Shown: piece by piece, positions 26,997 through 35,463 of the stretch
Position numbering within the stretch: the stretch's first letter is position 1
Layout of the letters: each line of letters starts with the position of its first letter
Assembly: GCF_014217565.1 (NCBI RefSeq)
Contig: NZ_CP043661.1
Span: 7,192,001-7,256,000 of the forward strand
Direction of reading: 5' to 3'
Origin: Kribbella qitaiheensis
GTDB lineage: Bacteria > Actinomycetota > Actinomycetes > Propionibacteriales > Kribbellaceae
Length of the DNA stretch: 64,000 nt
Position numbers and translations under genes: made by a program
Notes under the pieces: model-generated
Databases searched by the model: none
What the model saw: only the letters and a program-made list of their open reading frames with translations
Told to the model about the DNA's origin: nothing

Positions 26997-27815
26997 ATGC
27001 CGGGCAGGATGACCAAGTGGGTTGTTGTCGGTGCGACGCTGGTCGCACTGGCGGCGACGCCGTCGTGCGGGGAAGCGGCGGGAGTGGAGCCGGTCGGCTC
27101 GGTGACGGCCACTACGCCGGCGCCGGACCCGCAACTGTTGCTCACGTTCGACGATCAGGAGCCGGGGGCGGCCACGGGCCGCGAGATCCAGGGCGAGGGG
27201 TCGGCGACCGCGGAGGTATCGCTCCTCGGCCTGAACAAGCAGAAGGCGACCTTCGTGAAGGGCCGCCAGGGTGGTATCGCGCTCCGCACACCGCCGTACT
27301 CGGGTGAGACCGGCGGCTCGTTCAGCGCGCTGCGGATCGAGCCGGAGGAGTGGCTGTCGCCGAGGCTGTCCGACTTCACTTTCGGCGCCGACGTCAAACT
27401 GGACGCGCTGTCCAACGGCAGCGCGATCGACAACGGCGACAACGTGATGCAGCGCGGCCTGTACGCCGACGCCGCGCAGTACAAGATCCAGGTCGACAAG
27501 CACCACGCGTCCTGCGTCGTCCGTGGTGCCGACGGCGCGGTCGTGGTGAAGTCGAAGGTGCTGCTCAACCCGTCGAAGTGGTACCGGCTGACCTGTCACC
27601 GGACCGACAAGACCGTCAAGCTGACGGTTCAGGACCTCGACTCGAACCAGCAGCCGGACGCGATCGAGAAGACCGGCCCGATCGGCTCGCTGGACATGAT
27701 CGGCTCGGAGCCGCTCGCCATCGGCGCCAAGATCGGCGACGACGGCGAGATCATCGGCTCGTCCACCGACCAGTTCAACGGCCTGCTCGACAACATCAGC
27801 TACGAGCGCGCTTGA
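26997..27815 (+). CDS. LamG/concanavalin-like secreted lipoprotein
   Basis: 272 residues. The start at 26997 is set by a perfect AGGAGG (26985-26990) six bases upstream; an earlier in-frame ATG at 26943 overlaps the previous stop but has no such site. A short hydrophobic signal ends at TPSC (Cys24), a weak lipobox. The mature part is a jelly-roll of the laminin-G/concanavalin type ('LLTFDDQEPG', 'FTFGADVKLD', 'WYRLTCHRTDKTVKL', 'FNGLLDNISYER'), as in many carbohydrate-binding secreted proteins. No catalytic motif is seen. It follows the four PKD genes and may share their job at the surface (inference). It converges on the glycerophosphotransferase gene with a 4-base gap. Confidence 0.75.
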   Translation: MPGRMTKWVVVGATLVALAATPSCGEAAGVEPVGSVTATTPAPDPQLLLTFDDQEPGAATGREIQGEGSATAEVSLLGLNKQKATFVKGRQGGIALRTPPYSGETGGSFSALRIEPEEWLSPRLSDFTFGADVKLDALSNGSAIDNGDNVMQRGLYADAAQYKIQVDKHHASCVVRGADGAVVVKSKVLLNPSKWYRLTCHRTDKTVKLTVQDLDSNQQPDAIEKTGPIGSLDMIGSEPLAIGAKIGDDGEIIGSSTDQFNGLLDNISYERA

Positions 27816-27819
27816 CGCC

Positions 27820-28908
27820 TTACTTGAAGACGGCCTCGATCAAGCGGTCTGCGGCGTGGCCGTCGTCGAGGTGGCAGTACTTGTCGCGGAAGGCGTCGTA
27901 CGCCCCGGCGTACGACGTCCGCAGCGACTCCTCGTCGTTCAGAACCGCGGTCAGCTCGGCTGTCGTCGTCACGAGCGGGCCGGGTGCCTCTGTCTCCAGG
28001 TCGAAGTAGAAGCCGCGGAGCTGGTCGCGGTAGTCGGCCAGGTCGTAGGTGTAGAAGACCATCGGCCGGCCGGTGACGGCGAAGTCGAACATCGTCGACG
28101 AGTAGTCGGTGATCATCAGGTCCGCGGCCAGGTACAGCGCCTGGATGTCCGGGTGCCCGCTCACGTCCAGGACCCGGGGGTGGCGCGGCACCGGTGACGA
28201 GGCCGCGACCAGGTGATGGAAGCGGAACAGCAGCACGGTGTCGTCCGGGGTGCTGGCGAGCACCTGCTCGACCTCCGCAGCCAACGGGTTCGCCTTTGCG
28301 GTCCTGCTCAGCGGGGCTCCGGTCAGTGCGTCGTCGCGCCAGGTGGGGGTGTAGAGCACCGCCCGGGTGTCGGGGGAGAGCCCTAGCTCGGCGCGGGTCT
28401 TGTCGCGCAGCTCGGTGGCGCCCGGCCCCGACAGCGAGTCGTTGCGGGGATAGCCGATCTCGAGCACCGACCCGTCGTACCGGAAGGCCTGCGAGAGCTT
28501 GCCGGTCGAGAAGTGGTTCGGCGAGACCAGGTGGTCCCAGCGCTTCACGTCCTTGGCCAGGCGGCGCGCGTACAGATCGGCGCCGTCGTACTGCGCGTCC
28601 GGTACGTCGAAGCCGACCCGCTTGAGCGGCGTACCGTGCCACAGTTGCACGTATGTCGTCCTGCTGGTCTTCAGCGGGTAGCGCGGCATCATGTCGTTGC
28701 TGAGGAAGTACCGCGCGGTGGCGATCCGGGCGAAGTACGCCGGGGTGTTGCGGACGACCCGGCCGACGTCGTCGGGAAGCTCTACTTCATCGCCGGAGAC
28801 GACCCAGATCCGGCGCAGGTCGGGCCGTAGTACGCCGAGCCGCTCGGAGACCGCGCGCGGACTGTCGGAGTACTTGCCCCGCCAACTCTCGAAAACCACC
28901 GTGCTCAT
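27820..28908 (-). CDS. CDP-glycerol glycerophosphotransferase-like (TagB/TagF family)
   Basis: 362 residues; ATG at 28908 shares one base with the TauE-like stop (TGATG). Family hallmarks are QLWHGTPLKRVGF near residue 92 and ITDYSSTMFDFAVTGRPMVFY in the C-terminal half, as in enzymes that transfer glycerol-phosphate (or ribitol-phosphate) to teichoic-acid or other lipid-linked acceptors at the cytoplasmic face. No membrane helix is seen; these proteins bind the membrane peripherally. It is the third gene of an operon with APS kinase and a sulfur-anion permease, which links a phosphopolymer transferase with sulfate activation and is unusual. It may act on the same envelope glycan as the sulfotransferase (inference). 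Confidence 0.85.
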   Translation of the reverse strand: MSTVVFESWRGKYSDSPRAVSERLGVLRPDLRRIWVVSGDEVELPDDVGRVVRNTPAYFARIATARYFLSNDMMPRYPLKTSRTTYVQLWHGTPLKRVGFDVPDAQYDGADLYARRLAKDVKRWDHLVSPNHFSTGKLSQAFRYDGSVLEIGYPRNDSLSGPGATELRDKTRAELGLSPDTRAVLYTPTWRDDALTGAPLSRTAKANPLAAEVEQVLASTPDDTVLLFRFHHLVAASSPVPRHPRVLDVSGHPDIQALYLAADLMITDYSSTMFDFAVTGRPMVFYTYDLADYRDQLRGFYFDLETEAPGPLVTTTAELTAVLNDEESLRTSYAGAYDAFRDKYCHLDDGHAADRLIEAVFK

Positions 28909-29897
28909 CAGGGCTGAACCTTCTGTTCGAGTTGGTCGGGGGAGCTTTTGCCCTCGTCTTCGCCCGCGTCTGTGTCTGTGTCGCCGGTTTTGTCGGCTCT
29001 GGCCAGCATCGGGAAGCCGTGGCGGCGGCGGACGAGCATCCACAGCGGCGGAGCGATCAGGGCGGCGCCGACCAGGGTCAGGGCCGTCGTGGCGTTCGGA
29101 ACGCCCAGCAGCTTGAGGGCTGAGGCCAGCAGGACGAAGGCGAGGACACGGCGGATCAGGCCACCTGGCGCTCGGGACGAGACTCGTGCGCCCAACCAGA
29201 CGCCGGGAACGCAGCCGATCAGCATCGCCAACGTCAGGTTCAGCTGGAATTCGCCGAAGAGCAGATGTCCGAGCGCGGCCGAGGCCACCAGCGGCACCGC
29301 CTGGAGCAGGTCGGTGCCGACCAGCTCGCTCGCCTTGAGGCCGGGGTAGAGCGCCATCAACGCGATGATGATCAGCGAACCCGAACCGACCGAGGTCAGT
29401 CCCACCACCAGACCACCGACGACGCCGACGGCGATGGTCGGGATCGGGCGGGCCGTGATCCGCGGCCGGCCCTGCGGGAGCGGCGGTAGCAGACCATCGC
29501 GTTTGCGGGCCCGCTCGACAAGCCGGATGTAGGCCCGGACGGACAGGCCGGTCGCGGCGATCAACAGCGCGACACCGAGGGCGCGCTGGATGATGGTCTG
29601 TACTTGCTCGCCGTCACCTAGCGCCCTGGCTATCAGTACGCCGCCGAAAGCCGCGGGGATCGAGCCGATGCACAACCAGCCGACGAGTTTGAGGTGGACC
29701 GTGCCGCGTTTGAGGTGAACTGCGGCGCCGACCGGCTTCATCACCGCGCTGGCGACCAGGTCACTGGAGACAGCAGCGAGTGGCGGTACGCCGAAGAACA
29801 GCACGAGCACCGGCGTCATCAGAGCGCCACCGCCCATACCGGTCAGGCCGACCACGATCCCTATCCCGAAGGCCGCGGCCGCAAGACCCCAATCCAC
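28908..29897 (-). CDS. TauE/SafE-family anion permease
   Basis: 329 residues from GTG at 29897, two bases after the cysC stop and preceded by GGGAGG. It has eight to nine membrane helices in two related halves. The family repeats are clear: GLTGMGGGALMTP near the N-terminus and GLTSVGSGSLIIIALM in the second half. Members move sulfite, sulfate, sulfoacetate or other organosulfur anions. Placed between APS kinase and the glycerophosphotransferase, it may import sulfate for PAPS synthesis or expel sulfite (inference). The C-terminal tail is hydrophilic and acidic (DKTGDTDTDAGEDEG). Confidence 0.83.
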   Translation of the reverse strand: MDWGLAAAAFGIGIVVGLTGMGGGALMTPVLVLFFGVPPLAAVSSDLVASAVMKPVGAAVHLKRGTVHLKLVGWLCIGSIPAAFGGVLIARALGDGEQVQTIIQRALGVALLIAATGLSVRAYIRLVERARKRDGLLPPLPQGRPRITARPIPTIAVGVVGGLVVGLTSVGSGSLIIIALMALYPGLKASELVGTDLLQAVPLVASAALGHLLFGEFQLNLTLAMLIGCVPGVWLGARVSSRAPGGLIRRVLAFVLLASALKLLGVPNATTALTLVGAALIAPPLWMLVRRRHGFPMLARADKTGDTDTDAGEDEGKSSPDQLEQKVQP

Positions 29898-29899
29898 GG

Positions 29900-31822
29900 T
29901 CAGCCTCCCGGCTGCGGATCGGTCGGTGTGGTCCGGGTCGGAAGCCAGCCGCCGGCCGCGAGGAACTCGGTGATGACGGCGAGCGATTCCTCGAACGAGA
30001 CCCCGGTGGTGTCCACCCGGAGATCGGCGTCCAGCGGCTCGTCGTACGGGTCGCTGATCCCGGTGAACTGGGTGACCACGCCGGCTCTGGCCTTCTTGTA
30101 CAGGCCTTTGACATCCCGGCGCTCGCACTCCTCGAGCGGCGTCGCGACGTGAACGAGCACGAGATCGCCAACAGCCTCGACCATCGCCCGTACGGCGGCG
30201 CGCGAATCGGCGTACGGCGCGATCGGCGCACAAACCGCGATCCCGCCATGCCGCGCGACCTCAGCCGCCACGAACCCGATCCGGCGCACGTTCAGATCCC
30301 GCCCGGCCCGATCGAATCCGAGCCCCGACGACAACATCCGCCGCACGATGTCACCGTCCAGCAACGTCACCGTCCGATCCACATGCCCGGTCAGATACTC
30401 CGCCAGCCCCTTCGCCAGCGTCGACTTCCCCGACCCCGACAACCCGGTGAAGAACACCACCACCCCACGCTCCCGCCGAGGCGGTCGCCACCGACTGAGC
30501 ACCGGCATCACCTTGGCCAGCAACACATCCCCACTACCAGCCATCTCCTTGGTTGCCCCCCGCAACCTCCCCAACCCCTCAACCCAAACCAAATCCCCAC
30601 CCACCGACCCCGCACGCTCCGCGCCGGCGTGCTCCGCGCCTCGCGCCCCACCGTGCTCCGCGCCTCGCGCCCCACCGTGCTCCGCGCCTCGCGCCCCACC
30701 GTGCTCCGCACCCGAACGCTCCGCACCCGAACGCTCCGCACCCGCGTGCTCCGCGCCTCGCGCCCCACTCCGCGCAAGCTCGCCATCGACGATGGTCTCG
30801 GCCGCCGAGCGAGGTCGCCAGAGGTGCGTCCCTTCAAGCCCAGCAGCGATCGCCTCGGCCAACATCTCGTCAACCTCAGCCCCACGCCAACTAACCGGCA
30901 ACGGCAGCACCGTGAACTCCTCCGGCGCGACCAGCTCCAGACACTGCCTCAAAACCGCCGCAGGCACCCCGTCCGGACTCGTCCCGACCTCAGGCACAAC
31001 AAGCACAACCTCATCCGCCCCAAACCCCCGCACACCCTCAACATCAACCTCAGTCAACGGCCGCGCCGGACACAACACAACCCGCCCCCGCCCCCGCCCA
31101 CCCCGCCCAGGCCGCGCGCCTCCATCCCGCTCAGCCACCGCAGCACCACCCTGCTCAGACAGCGGGCCACCGTTTCGCTCAGACCGTGCGGCATCGTGCC
31201 GCTCAAGCAGAGCGGCATCGCCCCGCTCAGGCAGCGGGCCACCGTGGCGCTCAGCCACCGCGGCACCGTGCCTCGCATGCAGCGCCGCACCCGGCTCCCC
31301 AACCCCCGACAGCAGCCCCTCAATCCACCCCGCCACCGCAGCACCAACAGCACCCGCACCACCGGCGCCATCAGCACCCGCGCTATCAGCACCCGCGCCA
31401 CGGACGCCATCGTCTCCAGCGATCAGCGGGGGAGACGTCGGCTCGGTCAGCGGGGGAGACGTCAGCTCGGTCAGCAGCGCGACCGGCGTGGACTCACAGT
31501 CGCCAACCACAACCTCGCCTACCGCCAGCGCCCTACTGATCTCATCCGCGCTCGCCGGAACCCGCACCCGCCCCTCGCGAGGAGGCTCACCCGCAGTGAC
31601 ATCCCCCAGCACCGCGAACGGCAACCGCACCCCGAGCAACGCCAGCCGCACGTCCGCAACAGTCCGATCGCAGGGACAAAGCACCGGCGACCCGGCTCGT
31701 GGTTCCCCAACCGCGCGCCATTGCATACGCGTAACTTCCTCCAGCACACCAGCCCCCCAGCTGTGATCACCCGCAACCCACGCAGGCACCCCGTCAACTT
31801 TCCCCCGGTGACTCACGGTCAC
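29900..31822 (-). CDS. cysC: Adenylylsulfate kinase with extra N-terminal domain
   Basis: 640 residues; GTG at 31822 or 31816 starts it. The C-terminal 185 residues are a complete APS kinase: P-loop GLSGSGKST (about 460-468), LLDGD, the R..N-RR region (RDLNVRRIGF), and TPLEECERRDVKGLYKKAR then FTGISDPYDEP. It makes PAPS from APS and ATP, the donor for the sulfotransferase at 9697-10611. The first 450 residues are odd: short stretches recall the PUA-like and catalytic parts of ATP sulfurylase (VVVGDCESTPVALL; PEEFTVLPLPVSWRG), but the sulfurylase HxxH signature is not seen and long Gly/Ala/Glu/Arg-rich spacers interrupt it. I read it as a decayed sulfurylase domain (inference). It is first in an operon with TauE and the glycerophosphotransferase. 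Confidence 0.85.
   Translation of the reverse strand: MTVSHRGKVDGVPAWVAGDHSWGAGVLEEVTRMQWRAVGEPRAGSPVLCPCDRTVADVRLALLGVRLPFAVLGDVTAGEPPREGRVRVPASADEISRALAVGEVVVGDCESTPVALLTELTSPPLTEPTSPPLIAGDDGVRGAGADSAGADGAGGAGAVGAAVAGWIEGLLSGVGEPGAALHARHGAAVAERHGGPLPERGDAALLERHDAARSERNGGPLSEQGGAAVAERDGGARPGRGGRGRGRVVLCPARPLTEVDVEGVRGFGADEVVLVVPEVGTSPDGVPAAVLRQCLELVAPEEFTVLPLPVSWRGAEVDEMLAEAIAAGLEGTHLWRPRSAAETIVDGELARSGARGAEHAGAERSGAERSGAEHGGARGAEHGGARGAEHGGARGAEHAGAERAGSVGGDLVWVEGLGRLRGATKEMAGSGDVLLAKVMPVLSRWRPPRRERGVVVFFTGLSGSGKSTLAKGLAEYLTGHVDRTVTLLDGDIVRRMLSSGLGFDRAGRDLNVRRIGFVAAEVARHGGIAVCAPIAPYADSRAAVRAMVEAVGDLVLVHVATPLEECERRDVKGLYKKARAGVVTQFTGISDPYDEPLDADLRVDTTGVSFEESLAVITEFLAAGGWLPTRTTPTDPQPGG
30629..30769 (-). 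repeat. Tandem repeats inside cysC (24-bp and 15-bp units)
   Basis: Three exact 24-base copies (30629-30652, 30653-30676, 30677-30700) encode GARGAEHG-type octapeptides. Two 15-base copies (30703-30732) then encode GAERS, followed by another 24-base unit at 30746-30769. Units are multiples of three, so copy-number change keeps the frame. A second, older-looking low-complexity stretch (PLPERGDAALLERHD type) lies at about 31130-31270. Confidence 0.8.
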
Positions 31823-31938
31823 CCACGCCTAGTCTCCCCCATTCCAACCCCAGACGCCACCACCACCCCGACCCGCAGCCCCGCCCACACCGCACGTTGC
31901 CCTCACCCCCTCACCACCACCGCCCCGCAGCCACCCCC

Positions 31939-32305
31939 GTCGTACTCACAGCCCGCTCAAGCACCGACACCGACGAACTGGCCTTCTACCGGTGCTGGGC
32001 TCCGACCCCGACATCCCTCGCCGCACTGATCAAGGTCGCCGGGAGGAGGTGGAGCATCGAGGACTCGTTCCAATCCGGAAAGGGTCTGACTGGGCTCGAT
32101 GAACACCAGGTCCGCCGCGGCCCGAGCAGCCCGACCTGCCCGAAGACACCGACCTCATCCCACTGACCCGCAACGAGATCGCGCACCTGGCCGCCATCGC
32201 CCCGCTCGCGAGGCTGTACGCGCCAGGACACCACCACCGCTGGCGCGGTGCTGGCGACGACGCCACCAGCACCGCGCCAAACAATGCCACCCCAAGCCTG
32301 GCTAG
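31939..32305 (+). pseudogene. IS701-like transposase C-terminal remnant
   Basis: One frame reads DELAFYRCWAP...LIKVAGRRWSIEDSFQSGKG, then LTGLDEHQVRR, which is the C-terminal third of IS701-family DDE transposases (the E of the DDE triad lies in the WSIED-F-GKGL-GLD-HQ block). After a short loss, other frames continue with DTDLIPLTRNEIAHLAAI and then RRRHQHRAKQCH up to TAG at 32303-32305, the usual end of these proteins. The N-terminal two thirds and the inner W-Y segment are gone, so it cannot be active. It abuts a truncated phosphatase, marking an old insertion and deletion. Confidence 0.7.
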
Positions 32306-32655
32306 CCGAGCGCCGCATCCCACTCCCGGAATTCGGCGATCGACTCAGCCACCACGACGGACCCGCCGGTGCGGAGACACGACTGGCATTGGTCGAACGC
32401 CTCTACCCGGCTCTCGACGACATCCTCAGTCGACCAGTCGCGAACCAGATAGTGGTGTCCCACGGATCCGCATCGAGCTATCTGATCGCTGCCTGGATCG
32501 GCATGCCGATGACGTCGACGGACCGGGGCTTCTTCCCCCTGACCGCAGGCGGTATCACCACCCTCTTCCGCAACGACACCCACTTCAGCCACCAGGTCGT
32601 GTCGCTGAACGAGACCCAGCACCTGCAGGGCCTCGAAGAGCCACCGCTGGTGTGA
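32305..32655 (+). pseudogene. Histidine phosphatase, C-terminal fragment
   Basis: The frame from the IS junction to TGA at 32655 encodes about 116 residues of a histidine phosphatase (phosphoglycerate mutase superfamily): PEFGDRLSHHDGPAGAETRL, then IVVSHGSASSYLIAAW with the second catalytic histidine, and the usual C-terminal strand. The N-terminal RHG motif is absent; transposase sequence takes its place and the fusion point sits at CTAG (32302-32305). No ribosome site or credible start is seen. It is most likely a dead gene beheaded by the IS element. Confidence 0.65.
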
Positions 32656-32804
32656 TCGTCGGCCCGGCCATCAGGACCAGGTCGGTCAGGATCGCGTCGC
32701 AGCATCCCGCCGGTATTGCCGTCAGCCGGTGCTGCTCGAGCGAACCCACGCACGCAGGCTGGCCTGGTTAGCGTCGGCCTGTGCCTGTCGGGCCGATCCA
32801 ACGG

Positions 32805-34217
32805 TTAAGCCCGCCGGGCGTAGGTGGTGGCGGCCAAGTTGTAGGCGAGGTCTTGGGCCACCTGGAAGGCGTCGTCTTCGTCGAGGCGGTGTTCGACCAC
32901 AAGCTTGGCGAGGTACCCGGCGTCTATGCGGCGTGCCAGGTCGTGGCGCGCCGGGATCGACAGGAACGCGCGCGTGTCGTCCACGAAGCCGGACGTGTTG
33001 TAGAAGCCGGCCGTCTCGGTGACCAGTTCGCGGAAGCGGCGCATCCCGTCAGGACTGTCCAGGAACCACCAAGGTGCGCCCAGCCGAAGGCTCGGGTACA
33101 CACCGGCCAGCGGCGCGAGTTCTCGTGAGTACACAGTCTCGTCGACGGTGAACAGCACCATCCGGAACCCGTCGGCATGCCCGAAGCGCTCCAGTAACGG
33201 TCGCAGCGAACGGGTGAACTCCGTCGCGACCGGAATGTCGTGCCCTTGATCCGACCCGTACGTCGCCTGGATGGCCGGGTCGTGATCCCGCAGCACGCCG
33301 GGGTGTAGCTGCATCACCAACCCGTCCTCGGCGGACATCGCGGCCATCTGGAACAACATGTGCCCCGCGAACACGGCCGCGTCCGCAGCAGACACCTCGC
33401 CCCGCAAGGCCGCCGAATAAATCCTCGCCGCTTCGCCGTTCTCCAGCGGTGTCGCCGCCGCACTCAGATGTCCATGATCCGTGGCCAGGGCACCCGCCGC
33501 GACGAAGACCTGCCGCCGCTGCCGGAGCGCCTCCAGGTAACCCTCGTACGACGAGGTGTCGGCGCCGGCCACCTCGCCGAGTTGGCGGGCGAGATCGCTC
33601 CAGCCGGCCCGGTCCAGGTGGACCAGCGCGTCGGGACGGAAGGTCGGGATCACCCGGCCCGGCAGATCGGCTGCGATCTTCGCGTGCTGGGCAAGGTCGT
33701 CGGTGGCCGCGTCGGTGGTCGAGATGACCTCGATGTTGAACCTGTCGAGCAACGCGCGCGGCCGGAACTCGGGCTCCTTCAGCCGGGCGGAGATCTCGTC
33801 GTACAGCTCGTCGGCAGCTTCGGCGGAGGGCGCCACCGTCAGCCCGAGCACCTCGGCGAACTCGTGCTCCAGCCAGTAGCGGCTGGGGGTGCCGAGGAAC
33901 AGTTGCCAGTGGGAGCAGAACTCCCGCCAGATCTCGCGCGGCTCGGCTGTCCTGGTCCCGTCGGCACGGGGGAGGCCAAGCCGGTCCGGTGATACGCCCT
34001 GGGAGACGAGCATCCGGGTCACGTAGTGGTCCGGCACGACCAGCAGGTCGGCCGGGTTGCCGAAGGCCTCGTCGGCAGCGAACAGGCCGGCGTCCACATG
34101 CCCGTGAAGGCAGAGCAGTGGCAGCGAGCGGGTGGAGTCGTGGATCCGCCGGGCCACCTCCCGCGCCTCGCCTGCGGGCAGCGCACGGTCCGGGTGGGGC
34201 TGCAGGGCCTTCGGCAT
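32805..34217 (-). CDS. uxaC: Glucuronate isomerase
   Basis: 470 residues, the normal family length. ATG at 34217 is preceded by GGAGG. The metal-site HGHVDA lies near residue 40, and RALLDRFNIEVISTTDAATD and HDIPVATEFTRSL are typical of UxaC. It converts D-glucuronate to D-fructuronate (and galacturonate to tagaturonate) in the cytoplasm, the first step of the pathway whose other enzymes are encoded on the opposite strand at 39609-43524. A LacI-type operator (34251-34266) lies 34 bases before the start, so it should be repressed with the divergent operon. Confidence 0.93.
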   Translation of the reverse strand: MPKALQPHPDRALPAGEAREVARRIHDSTRSLPLLCLHGHVDAGLFAADEAFGNPADLLVVPDHYVTRMLVSQGVSPDRLGLPRADGTRTAEPREIWREFCSHWQLFLGTPSRYWLEHEFAEVLGLTVAPSAEAADELYDEISARLKEPEFRPRALLDRFNIEVISTTDAATDDLAQHAKIAADLPGRVIPTFRPDALVHLDRAGWSDLARQLGEVAGADTSSYEGYLEALRQRRQVFVAAGALATDHGHLSAAATPLENGEAARIYSAALRGEVSAADAAVFAGHMLFQMAAMSAEDGLVMQLHPGVLRDHDPAIQATYGSDQGHDIPVATEFTRSLRPLLERFGHADGFRMVLFTVDETVYSRELAPLAGVYPSLRLGAPWWFLDSPDGMRRFRELVTETAGFYNTSGFVDDTRAFLSIPARHDLARRIDAGYLAKLVVEHRLDEDDAFQVAQDLAYNLAATTYARRA

Positions 34218-34250
34218 GAGTCCTCCGTCAGGTATCGGCTGCAACAGCTG

Positions 34251-34266
34251 CTGCAAAGGATTGCAG
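34251..34266. promoter_or_regulatory. LacI-type operator O1 (uxaC side)
   Basis: CTGCAA-AGGA-TTGCAG: 6-base arms, 4-base centre. The arms are identical to those of O2. It lies just upstream of uxaC. A further half-site GGCTGCAACAG is adjacent (34238-34248). Confidence 0.7.
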
Positions 34267-34337
34267 TCGTCCAAGCCTCGCACAAGTCCCGCAAATAAGG
34301 GAAATCAGCGGCTGTCCACAGACTGTGGAGCGAACAC

Positions 34338-34367
34338 TTGACACAACACTGCAACCGATTGCAGACT
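34338..34367 (+). promoter_or_regulatory. lacI operon promoter with operator O2
   Basis: A consensus -35 box TTGACA (34338-34343) is followed by the operator CTGCAA-CCGA-TTGCAG (34349-34364), which fills the promoter spacer and reaches the probable -10 (near 34362-34367, weak). The two operator centres are 98 bases apart, close to nine helical turns, so looping between O1 and O2 is possible. Confidence 0.6.
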
Positions 34368-34442
34368 CGCTCCCACGGCGCCGCTGACAGCGTCCGTGAC
34401 AGATCCGGCAGTGATTGGCCCGGCAGTGATAGGGAGGTGCCC

Positions 34443-35444
34443 ATGCCTGCAACGATTCGTGATGTCGCCCGTCTGGCCGGCGTCTCTCCGTCGACCGTGT
34501 CCCGTGCTCTTTCGATGCCCGGCGTGGTCAACCCCACCACCCGCGCCCGGGTGATGGCCGCCGCCGACAGCCTCGGCTACGCGCCGAACAAGGCGGCCCG
34601 CGGTCTGATCACCGGCCGGACCGGCAACATCGGTCTGGTCGTGCCGGATCTCGCCAACCCGTTCTTCCCCAGCGTGGTCAAGGGCGTCCAGGCGCGCGCC
34701 GGCGAGTCCGACGTCGCGGTCTTCCTGGCCGACTCCGACGAGGACGCGACGGCGGAGATCGGGCTGGTCCGGGCGCTGGCAAAGCAGGTCGACGGGATGA
34801 TCCTGTGCTCGCCCCGATCGTCGGACCAAGAGCTGATCGGGCTCGCCCAGGAAACCAACGTCGTCCTGATCAACCGGCTGGTCGAAGGTGTGCCGGCGGT
34901 GACCTTCGACAACGAGGAAGGCATGCGGCTGGCGATCGACCACCTGGTCGCGCTCGGCCACCGCAGGATCGCCTGGGTCGGCGGCCCGAAGGCCTCCTGG
35001 TCCAGCAAACACCGCATCATCGGCCTGTACTCCGCGGCGCACGACCACGGCGTGGAACTGGTCCCGGTGGGTTCGTTCCAGCCCACGTACGACGGAGGTA
35101 TGGCGGCCGCTGACCAGGCGGTCGCCACCCGCGCGACCGCCGTGGTCGCCTACAACGACCTGGTTGCGATCGGGCTGCTGTCCCGGCTGCATGCACGGGG
35201 AATCTCGGTGCCCGACGACCTCAGTGTGGTCGGCATCGACGACATCGCCATGTCCCGGATGGCCCATCCCGCCCTGACCACCGTGCGGTTGCCGAAGCAG
35301 AAGGCCGGCCGGCTCGCGGTCGAGTTGTTGCTCGGTCTGCTGGACGACCCCGATCCCGGGTCGATCAGCCTCCGCGGCACTCTGCACGGCGAACTGATGG
35401 TGCGGGAATCGACCGGCGTGGCACCCGACCCAGCACGACCCTGA
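34443..35444 (+). CDS. LacI-family hexuronate regulator
   Basis: 333 residues; ATG at 34443 with GGGAGGTG upstream. The N-terminal helix-turn-helix is canonical (TIRDVARLAGVSPSTVSRAL) with hinge residues AARGLITGRTGNIGLVVPD, then a periplasmic-binding-protein-like effector domain ('LANPFFPSVVKGVQ', 'AVVAYNDLVAIGLL', 'VVGIDDIAMSRMAHP'). It is first gene of the transport/catabolic operon and divergent from uxaC. The twin operators in the gap have the LacI-type symmetric form, so it probably represses both directions and is released by a hexuronate or a pathway intermediate (inference). Confidence 0.9.
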   Translation: MPATIRDVARLAGVSPSTVSRALSMPGVVNPTTRARVMAAADSLGYAPNKAARGLITGRTGNIGLVVPDLANPFFPSVVKGVQARAGESDVAVFLADSDEDATAEIGLVRALAKQVDGMILCSPRSSDQELIGLAQETNVVLINRLVEGVPAVTFDNEEGMRLAIDHLVALGHRRIAWVGGPKASWSSKHRIIGLYSAAHDHGVELVPVGSFQPTYDGGMAAADQAVATRATAVVAYNDLVAIGLLSRLHARGISVPDDLSVVGIDDIAMSRMAHPALTTVRLPKQKAGRLAVELLLGLLDDPDPGSISLRGTLHGELMVRESTGVAPDPARP

Positions 35445-35463
35445 ATCAGAGGAGAAATGTCCG

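Noticed and set aside
27816-27819. Terminator between the LamG and glycerophosphotransferase genes
   Set aside because: Only four bases separate the convergent stops and no hairpin was found there.
29780-32029. Long plus-strand frame of 749 codons opposite cysC
   Set aside because: Arg/Pro/His-rich composition typical of antisense frames in GC-rich DNA; the opposite strand encodes a clear APS kinase.
32656-32804. Small gene between the phosphatase fragment and uxaC
   Set aside because: No frame with a start signal or recognisable motif; short non-coding gap.
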